Assembly: GCA_900468535.1 (NCBI GenBank)
Contig: UBTY01000024.1
Span: 1-64,000 of the forward strand
Source: Hyphomicrobiales bacterium
GTDB lineage: Bacteria > Pseudomonadota > Alphaproteobacteria > Rhizobiales > Rhizobiaceae
Direction: 5' to 3'
DNA length: 64,000 nt
This document shows, in pieces, positions 8,038 through 16,906 of this stretch. Numbering within the stretch: the first letter of the stretch is position 1; every line of letters begins with the position of its first letter. Under the pieces are notes generated by a model. The model ran no database searches, was not told where the DNA came from, and worked only from the letters and a program-made list of their open reading frames with translations. The position numbers and the translations under genes are program-made.

Positions 8038-9257
8038 GCACGCCCCCAACTATCATTGATCAATCGGACGATCGCGTCATTGACGGCGTCAACCGACTCG
8101 CGCGCGCGCTTGTGCGTGTCCCGGCCGATCTGACCCATTTCGAGTTCGTAGATCGAACGCTTTGCCAAACCTGCCGCCTCGACCGCAGTGCTCTCGATCG
8201 ATGTCGGCAAAAGGACGTCGGTACCGAAGAGGTGCCGCAACAGAGCAACGATCTGCGACTGCGGCGCATCGTTCGGATCATGGCGGGTCACCAGATAGCG
8301 GATGAAATCCTGGTCGAGCTGCGCACCATTCTCGTTGAGAACACCAATCAGGTCGCCCATCATCAGCAGAAACTGGCTCATCGAAGCCACGTCAAGCATC
8401 GCCGGATGAACCGTGATGATCATGCTCGTGGCAGCGTAAATTGCACTGAGCGTCAGGAAGCCGAGCGATGGTGGTGTATCGAGAATGACGACATCATAAT
8501 CGTCTTCGACTTCGTTGAGGGCAAGCTTCAGGCGTTCGAAGAATATCGCTCCAGCCGACGATTTCTGAGCAAGGACACGCGGCGTCTCGTGCTCGTATTC
8601 CATCACTTCCAGATTGCCTGGAATGAGGTCGATGCCGTCAAAATAGGTCTTGCGGATAATGTCGCGGATCGGACGTCGTTCATTGTCGTCATAGCGCAAT
8701 GCGGCGTAGATCGTCTCGTTGGCACCGATGTCGATCTCCGGCTGGGCGCCGAACATGGCCGAAAGTGAAGCCTGGGGATCGAGGTCGAGCGCCAGCACGC
8801 GATAGCCGTGAAGGGCCAAATGATGGGCAAGGTGGACGCAGGTCGTCGTCTTTGCGCTGCCGCCCTTGAAGTTGGCGATCGAAAGGACTTGGAGATGTTC
8901 GCCTGGACGTCGGCGCGGCAGGAACCGCAGCGCTTCTGCCGGTTTCTGCTTTGCGAAAAGCTCGCGCAGTTCGTTGATCTGCTCGAGCGTATAAACCCGG
9001 TGATTGTTCTCGAGCCGGCTTGGGATTGGGCCTCGTCCTTCGGACGACATCAGTTTCAGCGTGGAATCGGGGATAGAGGTCAGCTTCGACACTTCGTTGG
9101 TCAGAAACTGTCGCAGTGTCTTTTCGGACTTCGGCGCATACATACGGGTCCTGAGCTGCTGAAGCTGCCCGGAAAGAACGTTGGCGTGGCGCAAGATCTT
9201 GCTGCCTGCGTCCTCTTTCGTGGTAACCACTGTCTCTACTCGATTTGCTATCGCCAT
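8034..9257 (-). CDS. repA: RepA, ParA-family partition ATPase and repABC repressor
   Basis: 407 residues, typical for RepA. The N-terminal 110 residues form the DNA-binding part (ASKLTSIPDSTLKLMSSEGRGP, then an HTH-like RVYTLEQINELRELF). The deviant Walker A motif KGGSAKTTT lies near residue 132, Walker A' (LDLDPQAS) near residue 158 and Walker B (VVILDTPPSLG) near residue 255. RepA hydrolyses ATP to move plasmid copies apart and represses its own operon. It is the first gene of repABC, with an ATGA overlap to repB. About 100 bp upstream of its start is a parS-like site. Confidence 0.97.
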   Translation of the reverse strand: MAIANRVETVVTTKEDAGSKILRHANVLSGQLQQLRTRMYAPKSEKTLRQFLTNEVSKLTSIPDSTLKLMSSEGRGPIPSRLENNHRVYTLEQINELRELFAKQKPAEALRFLPRRRPGEHLQVLSIANFKGGSAKTTTCVHLAHHLALHGYRVLALDLDPQASLSAMFGAQPEIDIGANETIYAALRYDDNERRPIRDIIRKTYFDGIDLIPGNLEVMEYEHETPRVLAQKSSAGAIFFERLKLALNEVEDDYDVVILDTPPSLGFLTLSAIYAATSMIITVHPAMLDVASMSQFLLMMGDLIGVLNENGAQLDQDFIRYLVTRHDPNDAPQSQIVALLRHLFGTDVLLPTSIESTAVEAAGLAKRSIYELEMGQIGRDTHKRARESVDAVNDAIVRLINDSWGRA

Positions 9258-10102
9258 CTATCCCTCTTGGCGGCCCGCCACCGGTTTGCCGGCTCTTGCC
9301 CGCCAAAGATAGAACACGATTCTCCCCAACCGTCCAGAAGATTAGCCTTAACAAACAGTTAACGGCAAGCAACGCCAGTCGGAGGCAACGCACAGATTTC
9401 CCGCATTTTTCCGTTATCTATCAGCTGGTTAACTGAAGCACACGGCAAATCTAGTGCCAGAATGTTCTCCTGTGAATCCAACAGGGCCCCAAACAAGGGG
9501 CAGTCGATCCTGAGCCGAAGAGCAGCTGAACCCAACCGCATGGATCGAGCAAAGTCGATTCGCACAAGTTGCCCTGCATCTCATCAAGGACAGGACGGCA
9601 GGAGCCGATGGGCGTTGGTTGCTGATTACCCGCCAACGTCCGGACCGACGAAAAGGTCCCCGATTGGACCAGTCTTTCCGCGCGCACTTACCCGATGAGC
9701 TCTTTTGATGGTCCGGATTCTTACGCCGACAGCTCGAAATATACCTGATGGGCCTCGACGTTTGATGCTAACGTCGATATCTGCGCAAGCAATGCCTTCG
9801 GGCAACTTTCGTTTTCCCCTCGACAGAGAGCCTCAGTTCACGACATGCGAAAGCCACAAGGGACCTTCGTTGTAGAAGTCAAATCCGGACGCAGGCGGCA
9901 AACCGCAAAGCCAGCATCGATCTGGGGCAACCTGGATCTCAAGGCTTATTCCAGAGACGCGGCCGCAAACCTGCCACAAGCCAACGAACCACATACCGAT
10001 CTGCGGCCAGCTTCCTCGACAAAACCCAACGCCTTGTCGAAGCCGCCCTTGACACCGGCGCCCGCGCAACAAACTACTATGCCAGTCGCACAGGAGGGAC
10101 AT
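9258..10102. other. Long upstream region between repA and the first SyrB-like gene
   Basis: This 845-bp stretch should hold the repABC promoter (minus strand) and the promoter for the SyrB-like genes (plus strand). The candidate parS is at 9358. From 9845 an open frame continues in phase into the SyrB-like gene. It encodes about 86 residues beginning RKPQGTFVVEVKSGRRRQ and including PASIWGNLDLKAYSRD, and looks like a real protein segment. It may be a native N-terminal extension or the remains of a separate small gene. No other gene is supported. Confidence 0.35.
9358..9373. promoter_or_regulatory. Candidate parS site upstream of repA
   Basis: The 16-mer GTTAACGGCAAGCAAC fits the repABC centromere consensus GTT-N4-GC-N4-AAC exactly. 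It is 100 bp upstream of the repA start, one of the places where parS occurs in this plasmid family. A second near-match (last triplet TAC instead of AAC) lies at 9614–9629. RepB binding is inferred, not shown. Confidence 0.45.
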
Positions 10103-10513
10103 ATGGCCGACGAAACCACCATCGAGAGTAACGCTGCAGTGAGCACGGAAGCTGCGCCGGCTGCATCAGAGCCGAAGAAAAATCGCGGCGGACGTCCGAG
10201 GAAGGTCGTCTCCGAGGTGGCAAAGTCCGAGGCGAAGACGGAAGCCTCCCCCGCCGCGGCGGCAACCGGCAAACGCAAAGCTGCTGTAAAGGCAAAAGCC
10301 ATCGCTCCAGCCGCAGCCGCACCGGCGAAAAAGACCCGCGCTCCACGCGTCGCGAAAGCTGCAAAGCCAGCCAATTCAGCCTCGCCGGTTGCCATCGACG
10401 ATCTTGCCGATCTTCTTCAGCTCGAGGAAGAGAACCAGAAGCTTCGCAAGCAGCTCGCAGAAAAGCTGCGTAGCGAAAACGCGGATCTGAAAAAGCGGCT
10501 CGGGATCGCCTGA
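10103..10513 (+). CDS. SyrB-like regulator with AT-hook motif (copy 1)
   Basis: 136 residues from the ATG at 10103, which has a very strong ribosome site (AGGAGGG, 10092–10098). The product is Ala/Lys/Pro-rich and disordered, with an AT-hook core GGRPRK near residue 31 and several basic Lys/Arg patches. It ends in a short leucine-rich coiled coil (IDDLADLLQLEEENQKLRKQ, then LRSENADLKKRLGIA). This matches the layout of Sinorhizobium SyrB, a negative regulator acting on syrM. It probably binds AT-rich DNA. The same open frame extends 86 codons upstream to 9845, so a 222-residue form is possible. It is followed by a second, diverged copy, and both lie between repA and traI, where Ti plasmids have only a short promoter region. 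Confidence 0.7.
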   Translation: MADETTIESNAAVSTEAAPAASEPKKNRGGRPRKVVSEVAKSEAKTEASPAAAATGKRKAAVKAKAIAPAAAAPAKKTRAPRVAKAAKPANSASPVAIDDLADLLQLEEENQKLRKQLAEKLRSENADLKKRLGIA

Positions 10514-10629
10514 CCGGCGATCCGGACTAGCAAGCTCCAACGAACATCGACCTGATTTTCAGGGATGGGAACTCTTTGCGGTAACGTCCTTACCGCAAAG
10601 ATCGTGAAACGCTTACAAGGTCTGGAAAG

Positions 10630-11178
10630 ATGGCATCGTCTCCTTGGAAGTTTCTCTTTGGACTGGGCCGACGACGCGACCAGGGCGACGATCGTGCGAC
10701 CGCCTCAAGTGAGCCCGAGAGAACCCGGCTATCTGACGAAGATGAGCCGGTTGCCGCCAGCGCTCCTGCCACTCCCAGCGAGCAAACGGTTGACGGTCGC
10801 GCCGAGCTCGAAGCTGAGAAATTCGCCACGCCATCAGAGGCGCCGCCCGAGAGCGACGTAACGGTGGCCGCGCAGCAGGTCACGGCCCAGGAATTAACGT
10901 CTCCAGCTAATGCCAACATTCCAAAAGCAGCGGCGCCGTCATCCTCGAAGATCCGTCCGAAGAAGGCGAGGATCCCGAGGGTAAAATCGAAGGCGTCGAC
11001 ATCACAGGCGGCCCTGGCAGCAGCACCAGAGCCTGCGCCGGTCACCAGTTCCCCAGCTGCTCAAGCCATCCAGGAGCTTGACGATGAAATTCGGGAGTTA
11101 CGTCATCAGCTGGTGCAACGCCTTCGGGTGCAGAACGCCCATTTGAAGAGGATGCTCGACAGGTTTGAGCGCAACTGA
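10630..11178 (+). CDS. SyrB-like protein, diverged second copy
   Basis: 182 residues with the same design as the gene just upstream: a short hydrophobic or basic start (MASSPWKFLFGLGRRRDQ), a long Ala/Pro/Ser/Glu-rich disordered middle, a basic patch (KIRPKKARIPRVKSK) and a C-terminal coiled coil (AIQELDDEIRELRHQLVQRL, then VQNAHLKRMLDRFERN). The clear AT-hook GRPRK of copy 1 is not conserved. The shared C-terminus suggests they could form hetero-oligomers or have arisen by duplication. The gap to copy 1 is about 115 bp. It lies 150 bp upstream of the candidate TraR site that precedes traI. Confidence 0.55.
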   Translation: MASSPWKFLFGLGRRRDQGDDRATASSEPERTRLSDEDEPVAASAPATPSEQTVDGRAELEAEKFATPSEAPPESDVTVAAQQVTAQELTSPANANIPKAAAPSSSKIRPKKARIPRVKSKASTSQAALAAAPEPAPVTSSPAAQAIQELDDEIRELRHQLVQRLRVQNAHLKRMLDRFERN

Positions 11179-11330
11179 TCGCTTTCCTCGCCCACGAGGC
11201 CGAACACTTGTTTTCGTACCTTGTCGGAGCGGCCGGTGAGGTCGTGCTTCCATCCGCGCCATTGAGCCCCCCAACAGCAGACATTTCGTCAAGGCTTACG
11301 CGCGTCTCAATCGTGATCTGCCGTAAAACC

Positions 11331-11346
11331 ATGTAGAATCCTACAA
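11331..11346. promoter_or_regulatory. Candidate TraR operator (tra box) upstream of traI
   Basis: ATGTAGAATCCTACAA is an imperfect inverted repeat (TGTAG / CTACA arms around AATC) 60 bp upstream of the traI start. Related 16-mers sharing AATCCT(A/G)CA occur at 27531, 49766 and 54370, the second also just upstream of a transfer operon. Quorum-controlled traI–trb operons normally have a TraR box here. The sequence differs from the Ti plasmid box, so this is inference from position and recurrence. Confidence 0.5.
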
Positions 11347-11405
11347 CTACCGCGAATGCGGAATTCATGCTGATCTCTCCACAGTAGTACTGATGGAGGA
11401 CGGGC

Positions 11406-12029
11406 ATGAAGGCAGTCGCAGTATCGAAAATGGGAAGTCATCAACACAAGAGGCTCATCGAAGCGCAGCATCGGCTCCGTGCCCGTGTCTTTTCAGATCG
11501 ACTCGGGTGGGATGTGGATGTTCGGGATGGCGTCGAGAGGGACAGCTTCGACGCGCTCCAACCCACCTATATCATCACCGTCGCCTCCAACGGAGATGTC
11601 GTCGGTTGCGCGCGGCTTTTGCCTGCCACCGGCCCGACCATGGCTGCAGATGTGTTTGCGGATCTCCTGCCGAAACGCCGGCTTTCGGCTCATCCGCGAA
11701 TGATCGAAAGCTCCCGGTTCTGCGTCAACACCTCGATCACGGAAGGGCAGGAGAGCGGCAGCCTTCACAAGATCACACTTACAATGCTAGCCGCGATCAT
11801 CGAATGGTGCATGCTCAACGGCTACACCGAAATCGTCACTGTCACCGATCTCCGCTTCGAGCGAATTCTTTCGCGTGCCGGATGGCCGCTTAAGCGCCTT
11901 GGGGAGCCGCGAAAAATCGGAACGACGATGGCCCTGGCCGGCACCCTGCCAGTAGATCGCGCGGCATTCGAGGCGGTTCGTCCCGAAAACTACCGTTCTG
12001 ACATCACGCCCCAAAAGTTGATCGCCTAA
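11406..12029 (+). CDS. traI: TraI, N-acyl-homoserine lactone synthase
   Basis: 207 residues, LuxI family. The conserved residues are all present: R25, F29, W35, D46, D49, R70, F84, E101 and R104 (in HRLRARVFSDRLGW, ERDSFD, GCARLLP and ESSRFCV). The enzyme joins an acyl group from acyl-ACP to S-adenosylmethionine to make the acyl-homoserine lactone that activates TraR. It is the first gene of the traI–trb operon, 16 bp before trbB, and is preceded by GGAGG and a candidate tra box. That placement makes a positive feedback loop with TraR likely. The acyl chain length cannot be predicted from sequence. Confidence 0.97.
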   Translation: MKAVAVSKMGSHQHKRLIEAQHRLRARVFSDRLGWDVDVRDGVERDSFDALQPTYIITVASNGDVVGCARLLPATGPTMAADVFADLLPKRRLSAHPRMIESSRFCVNTSITEGQESGSLHKITLTMLAAIIEWCMLNGYTEIVTVTDLRFERILSRAGWPLKRLGEPRKIGTTMALAGTLPVDRAAFEAVRPENYRSDITPQKLIA

Positions 12030-12045
12030 GAAGGGGAGGGTTGAG

Positions 12046-13017
12046 ATGGTTGTATCGAAGTCCTTTCCTCGTCTGGTTAGAAAGCTTGAGGAAGCCCTTG
12101 GCGATAGCCTTTGTGCCACACTCGCCGATCCTGGTGTTGTGGAAATCATGCTTAATCCCGATGGCCGGCTTTTTGTAGAACGTCTCGGCCAAGGGATAGC
12201 GGCGGCCGGTGAACTGTCGTGTGCGGCAGCGGAAACGGTGATTGGAAGTGTGGCACACGCACTGCAGATCGACGTCGATGTCGATCAACCGATCGTCTCG
12301 GGCGAGCTCCCGATCGGCGGACATCGCTTCGAGGGATTGCTGCCGCCTGTCGTTGCACGGCCGTCATTCACGATCCGGCGGCGGGCTTCGCGCCTTATCC
12401 CGCTTGACGACTACGTCAGCTCAGGCGTGATGGCCGAGTGGCAGGCCAGAACGATCAGCGAAGCAGTCGCTTCCCGGCTGAACATCGTCATTTCGGGTGG
12501 CACCGGATCCGGCAAGACGACGCTTGCCAATGCCGTCGTTCATCAGATCACCAAGGTGGCGCCCAATGATCGCCTGGTCATACTGGAGGATACCGCGGAG
12601 ATCCAATGTGCCGCGGAGAATGCTGTTTTCCTTCACACGACAGGATCCGTCGACATGGCGAGACTCCTGAAGAGCACGATGCGACTTCGCCCCGACAGGA
12701 TCGTCGTGGGAGAGGTGCGTGACGGAGCAGCACTTACGCTTCTCAAGGCGTGGAATACAGGCCATCCCGGTGGCGTCGCAACGATCCATGCGAACAGCGC
12801 GCTATCATCTTTGCGACGGCTCGAGCAACTCACGGCCGAAGCAAGCCAGCAGCCCATGCACCAAGTCATCGGCGAGGCCGTCGATCTCATCGTCTCGATC
12901 GAACGCACGCCACTGGGCAGGAGGGTCCGCGACATAATCGCCGTCGAGCGCTTCTCCGACGGCGATTATCAGGTCGCGATGCGCAAACCCATGGAGGATA
13001 CCCGCCATGCAGCCTAG
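12046..13017 (+). CDS. trbB: TrbB, VirB11-type secretion ATPase
   Basis: 323 residues, typical for TrbB. Walker [10 protein letters not shown] is at 151–159. The Asp box and Walker B-like region ([12 protein letters not shown]) follow, and the His box ([14 protein letters not shown]) lies near residue 245. These are the hallmarks of the hexameric traffic ATPases that power pilus assembly and transfer at the cytoplasmic face of the inner membrane. It follows traI directly and overlaps trbC by 11 bp, so it is part of the single traI–trb operon. Confidence 0.97.
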   Translation: MVVSKSFPRLVRKLEEALGDSLCATLADPGVVEIMLNPDGRLFVERLGQGIAAAGELSCAAAETVIGSVAHALQIDVDVDQPIVSGELPIGGHRFEGLLPPVVARPSFTIRRRASRLIPLDDYVSSGVMAEWQARTISEAVASRLNIVISGGTGSGKTTLANAVVHQITKVAPNDRLVILEDTAEIQCAAENAVFLHTTGSVDMARLLKSTMRLRPDRIVVGEVRDGAALTLLKAWNTGHPGGVATIHANSALSSLRRLEQLTAEASQQPMHQVIGEAVDLIVSIERTPLGRRVRDIIAVERFSDGDYQVAMRKPMEDTRHAA

Positions 13018-13387
13018 ACCAATACTGCCGCTTTTCTTGTTCATGGTTCCGACGCTTCTCGTCCTTGTGACGCCGGCGTTCGCGGGCTCAGGCGGCAACC
13101 TTCCGTGGGAAGCCCCACTCGAACAGATCCAGGCGTCCATCACCGGACCCGTCGCCGGCTACATCGCGCTGGCCGCGGTCGCCATTGCTGGCGGCATGCT
13201 GATCTTTGGCGGGGAGCTCAACGACTTTGCGCGCCGACTTATTTACGTCGTGCTTGTCGCCGGCATCCTACTCGGCGCCACGACGATCATCGGTCTTTTT
13301 GGTGCAACCGGAGCCTCGATCGGGTTGGTCGACGAGAGCACCTCGCCGCTCATTGCATCAATGATGTGGGGGGCTCGACATGTCTGA
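13007..13387 (+). CDS. trbC: TrbC, conjugative pilin precursor
   Basis: 126 residues with an N-terminal signal sequence ([24 protein letters not shown], cleavage likely after AFA) and two later hydrophobic segments ([18 protein letters not shown] and [20 protein letters not shown]). This is the VirB2/TrbC pilin plan. The mature product of related proteins is cyclised by the TraF peptidase, which is present in this window. It overlaps both trbB and trbD, as usual for the operon. Confidence 0.93.
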   Translation: MQPRPILPLFLFMVPTLLVLVTPAFAGSGGNLPWEAPLEQIQASITGPVAGYIALAAVAIAGGMLIFGGELNDFARRLIYVVLVAGILLGATTIIGLFGATGASIGLVDESTSPLIASMMWGARHV

Positions 13388-13679
13388 GCAAGGTTCAGGC
13401 CTGCGCCGCAACCGTATCCACCGTGCGCTTTCGCGCCCAAACCTTCTACTGGGGGCAGATCGCGAACTGGTACTCCTGTCGGGCCTCGCCGCGGCCATCC
13501 TGGTCTTCGTGGTCCTGACGTTCTACTCCACTCTTATCGGAGCAGGATTCTGGGTGTTGATCGTCGGCTTCCTCAGGATGATGGCCAAAGCAGATCCGCT
13601 CATGCGCCAGGTCTATATCAAGCACATTGCCTACAGGCCCTTTTACATGGCGACGACGTCGCCATGGCGTCGCTTTTAA
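13380..13679 (+). CDS. trbD: TrbD, mating-pair formation inner-membrane protein
   Basis: 99 residues, VirB3/TrbD family. The conserved start is [24 protein letters not shown], followed by two hydrophobic segments ([30 protein letters not shown]). It ends in a short cytoplasmic tail with [11 protein letters not shown]. TrbD works with the TrbE ATPase at the inner membrane during pilus building. It overlaps trbC by 8 bp, and trbE starts 11 bp after its stop. Confidence 0.93.
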   Translation: MSEQGSGLRRNRIHRALSRPNLLLGADRELVLLSGLAAAILVFVVLTFYSTLIGAGFWVLIVGFLRMMAKADPLMRQVYIKHIAYRPFYMATTSPWRRF

Positions 13680-13689
13680 GGCTGGCGCG

Positions 13690-16140
13690 ATGACCTCGTT
13701 GAAACGCTTTCGCTCCCGCGACCCGTCATTCGCAGACCTTGTCCCCTATGCCGGAATGGTCGACGACGGCGTCCTTCTCCTGAAGGACGGCAGCCTGATG
13801 TCGGCTTGGTATTTCTCTGGGCCGGATTCGGAGAGTGCGACGGAAACCGAGCGCAACGAACTCTCCCGTCAGATCAACCGCATTCTGTCACGGCTCGGCA
13901 ATGGCTGGATGGTGCAGACCGAAGCCATTCGGCTTCCGACAATCGACTACCCGTCCAGCGAAGCTTGCCACTTCCCCGATCCCGTCACCCGCGCCATCGA
14001 TGAAGAACGGCGCGCCCATTTCAAACGGGATCAGGGACACTTCGAGAGCAAGCACGCACTTGTGCTCACCTACCGACCAGTGGAAAGACGGAAGGTCGCT
14101 CTTGTCAGATATCTCTATGCCGACGAGGAAAGCCGAAACGCATCCTACGGCAACGAAGTTCTCGGGGCCTTCAAGACAGCTGTCCGAGAGATCGAACAAT
14201 ATCTTGCCAGCACGATATCCATCCAGCGCATGCAAACCCGCTCGGTTCGCGGCAGCCGAGGCGAGGTAGCGGCGCGCTACGATGAACTCCTGCAATTTGT
14301 CCGCTTTTGCATCACAGGCGAAAACCATCCGGTACGCTTGCCCGATATTCCATTCTATCTCGACTGGATCGCTACGGCCCAGTTGGAGCACGGGCTGTCG
14401 CCAAAGGTCGATAGCCGCCTCGTCGGTGTGATCGCGATCGACGGTCTTCCTGCCGAAAGTTGGCCCGGCATCCTGAACAGTCTCGACCAGATGCCGCTCA
14501 GCTACCGCTGGTCATCACGCTTCATCTTTCTTGATCCGGAGGAGGCGCGACAAAAGCTCGAGCGAACGCGGAAGAAATGGCTTCAGAAAGTCAGACCTTT
14601 CTTCGATCAGATGTTTCAGACCCAAAGCCGTTCGCTCGACCAGGACGCCATGTCGATGGTGGCGGAAACCGAAGATGCGATCGCACAGGCGGCCTCGCAA
14701 CTCGTCGCTTACGGCTATTATACGCCGGTGGTTGTCATCTTTGACAATGATGCCGCAGCGCTACAGGAAAACGCGGAAATCGTCCGCCGGCTCGTGCAGA
14801 CGGAGGGATTTGGTGCGCGCATAGAAACCCTGAATGCGACCGACGCCTTTCTCGGTAGCCTTCCCGGGAACTGGTACTGCAATGTCCGCGAACCGTTGAT
14901 CAACACGGCCAATCTCGCCGACCTTCTTCCGTTGAATTCCGTCTGGTCTGGCAATGCGTTTGCTCCGTGCCCGTTCTACCCGCCGGTATCGCCTCCACTT
15001 ATGCAGGTGGCAAACGGCTCGACGCCATTCCGGCTCAACCTGCATTCAGACGATGTGGGGCATAGCCTGATTTTTGGGCCGACCGGCTCGGGAAAGTCGA
15101 CGCTTCTCGCCCTCATCGCCTCACAGTTCAGGCGCTATGAAGGGGCGCAGATCTTCGCGTTCGACAAGGGTCGATCGCTTTTGCCGCTCACACGTGCGGC
15201 TGGAGGGGATCACCATGACGTCGCCTGCGATGAAAGAGGTTATCAATCTGGTTTCTGTCCTCTATCGGACCTCGATCAGGAAGGAGACCGCGCCTGGGCG
15301 TCCGATTGGATCGAGATGCTCGCTGTCCTTCAGGGCCTGATGATCACTCCGGATCATCGCAACGCCATTTCGCGTCAGATCGCGCTGATGGCGACAGCGT
15401 CTGGACGTTCACTCTCCGATTTCGTGAGCGGCGTACAGATGCGCGATATCAAGGACGCACTTCATCCCTACACGATCGACGGTCCGATGGGTTATCTGCT
15501 CGATGCGGAAGTAGACAGTCTGGCGCTTGGCGCTTTTCAGACGTTTGAAATCGAACAGTTGATGAACATGGGGGAGCGCACCCTCGTTCCCGTGCTCGCT
15601 TATCTGTTTCGCCGTATCGAGAAGCGGCTCGACGGTTCGCCGAGTCTGATCCTGCTCGACGAAGCCTGGCTCATGCTCGCACACCCTGTGTTTCGCGAGA
15701 AAATCCGCGAATGGCTGAAGACGCTCAGAAAGGCCAACTGCGCGGTCGTCATGGCGACACAATCAATTTCGGATGCCGAGCGCTCCGGCATCTTCGATGT
15801 CCTGAAGGAATCCTGCCTGACCAAGATCTGCCTCCCGAACGGCGCAGCGCTGGAACCTGGAACGCGCGACTTCTACGAACGCATCGGCTTCAACAGTCGT
15901 CAGATCGAGATCGTCGCAAATGCGCTCCCGAAGCGGGAGTACTACGTCACGTCTCCTGAAGGGCGACGCCTTTTCGAGATGGCACTTGGCCCTCTCGCTC
16001 TCAGCTTCGTCGGCGCTTCCAGCAAGGACGACCTTAAGCGAATTGACGATCTGAGCGCCCGGCACGGTAAAGACTGGCCGATCCATTGGCTGGAAGAGAG
16101 AGGGATTGAGGATGCAAGATCCATACTCACCGAAAACTAG
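13690..16140 (+). CDS. trbE: TrbE, VirB4-type conjugation ATPase
   Basis: 816 residues from the ATG at 13690, which gives the expected start SLKRFRSRDPSFADLVPYAG. A longer frame from 13627 would run back into trbD and was rejected. Walker A (GPTGSGKST) lies near residue 463 and Walker B (LILLDEAWLML) near residue 653, with the CagE/TrbE N-terminal domain before them. This large ATPase drives assembly and substrate transfer through the mating pore. Its stop overlaps the start of trbJ. Confidence 0.97.
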   Translation: MTSLKRFRSRDPSFADLVPYAGMVDDGVLLLKDGSLMSAWYFSGPDSESATETERNELSRQINRILSRLGNGWMVQTEAIRLPTIDYPSSEACHFPDPVTRAIDEERRAHFKRDQGHFESKHALVLTYRPVERRKVALVRYLYADEESRNASYGNEVLGAFKTAVREIEQYLASTISIQRMQTRSVRGSRGEVAARYDELLQFVRFCITGENHPVRLPDIPFYLDWIATAQLEHGLSPKVDSRLVGVIAIDGLPAESWPGILNSLDQMPLSYRWSSRFIFLDPEEARQKLERTRKKWLQKVRPFFDQMFQTQSRSLDQDAMSMVAETEDAIAQAASQLVAYGYYTPVVVIFDNDAAALQENAEIVRRLVQTEGFGARIETLNATDAFLGSLPGNWYCNVREPLINTANLADLLPLNSVWSGNAFAPCPFYPPVSPPLMQVANGSTPFRLNLHSDDVGHSLIFGPTGSGKSTLLALIASQFRRYEGAQIFAFDKGRSLLPLTRAAGGDHHDVACDERGYQSGFCPLSDLDQEGDRAWASDWIEMLAVLQGLMITPDHRNAISRQIALMATASGRSLSDFVSGVQMRDIKDALHPYTIDGPMGYLLDAEVDSLALGAFQTFEIEQLMNMGERTLVPVLAYLFRRIEKRLDGSPSLILLDEAWLMLAHPVFREKIREWLKTLRKANCAVVMATQSISDAERSGIFDVLKESCLTKICLPNGAALEPGTRDFYERIGFNSRQIEIVANALPKREYYVTSPEGRRLFEMALGPLALSFVGASSKDDLKRIDDLSARHGKDWPIHWLEERGIEDARSILTEN

Positions 16141-16906
16141 CATGATGATTGCAACGACACTTGCGATCGCAGCTCTCGTAGAGCCGAGTTTAGCTGTGGC
16201 CGGCGCCGCAACGGGTGCGGCGACCGAGTGGACGCAGCTTGCCAACAATGCTCAGCTCGTCGATCTCCTGAAAAGCTCAGGCTTACAGGTCGACAATCAG
16301 CTGAGACAGATCACGCAACTCGCCGAGCAGATCGAGAACCAGCTCAGAATCTACCAGAACATGCTCCAGAACACCGCGCAGCTTCCAGACCACGTCTGGG
16401 GCGATATCGAGGGCGAACTGTCGAAACTGCGCGATATTGTCGGCCAGGGACAGGGCATCGCGTTTTCGATGGGTAATGGCGACGATATCCTTCGGCAGCG
16501 GTTCAAAAGCTATGCTGATCTTAAAACCGACAGCGACAATTTCTCGTCTTCCTACCAGTCATGGTCGGACACCAACCGCGGCACGATCGCAGGCACGCTC
16601 AAGGCCGCAGCGCTGACGGCGGAGTCATTCGATACCGAGGAAGGGACAATGGATGCGCTCCGATCAATGTCTGCAACGGCAGACGGACAGATGAAGGCAT
16701 TGCAGGTCGGGCACCAGCTAGCGGCCCAGCAGGTGGCACAGATGCAGAAACTGCGTGGCCTCGTTTCGCAGCAGATGACGATGATGGGAACCTGGCTGCA
16801 ATCTGAACAGACCGCGCGGGACCTCGCGCAAAAGCGTCGAGCGGAGTTCTTCCATTTTACGGCCCCGCCGACATCCGGCGGTCAGAAAATGAAGATCGAG
16901 TGGTGA
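16112..16906 (+). CDS. trbJ: TrbJ, mating-pair formation protein (VirB5-like)
   Basis: 264 residues from the ATG at 16112. A signal-like hydrophobic stretch (MMIATTLAIAALVEPSLAVAGA) follows a short polar start and suggests export to the periplasm. The body is a long helical domain rich in Gln (ATEWTQLANNAQLVDLLKSSG, then QLAEQIENQLRIYQNMLQ), typical of TrbJ. In the related IncP system TrbJ works with TrbK in mating and entry exclusion. The frame also allows a TTG at 16106 or an ATG at 16142. The stop overlaps trbL by 7 bp, leaving no room for trbK. Confidence 0.93.
   Translation: MQDPYSPKTSMMIATTLAIAALVEPSLAVAGAATGAATEWTQLANNAQLVDLLKSSGLQVDNQLRQITQLAEQIENQLRIYQNMLQNTAQLPDHVWGDIEGELSKLRDIVGQGQGIAFSMGNGDDILRQRFKSYADLKTDSDNFSSSYQSWSDTNRGTIAGTLKAAALTAESFDTEEGTMDALRSMSATADGQMKALQVGHQLAAQQVAQMQKLRGLVSQQMTMMGTWLQSEQTARDLAQKRRAEFFHFTAPPTSGGQKMKIEW

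Noticed and set aside
13627..13689. Extended N-terminus of TrbE
   Set aside because: It would lie within trbD, and the residues do not match the family start, which begins at the ATG at 13690.
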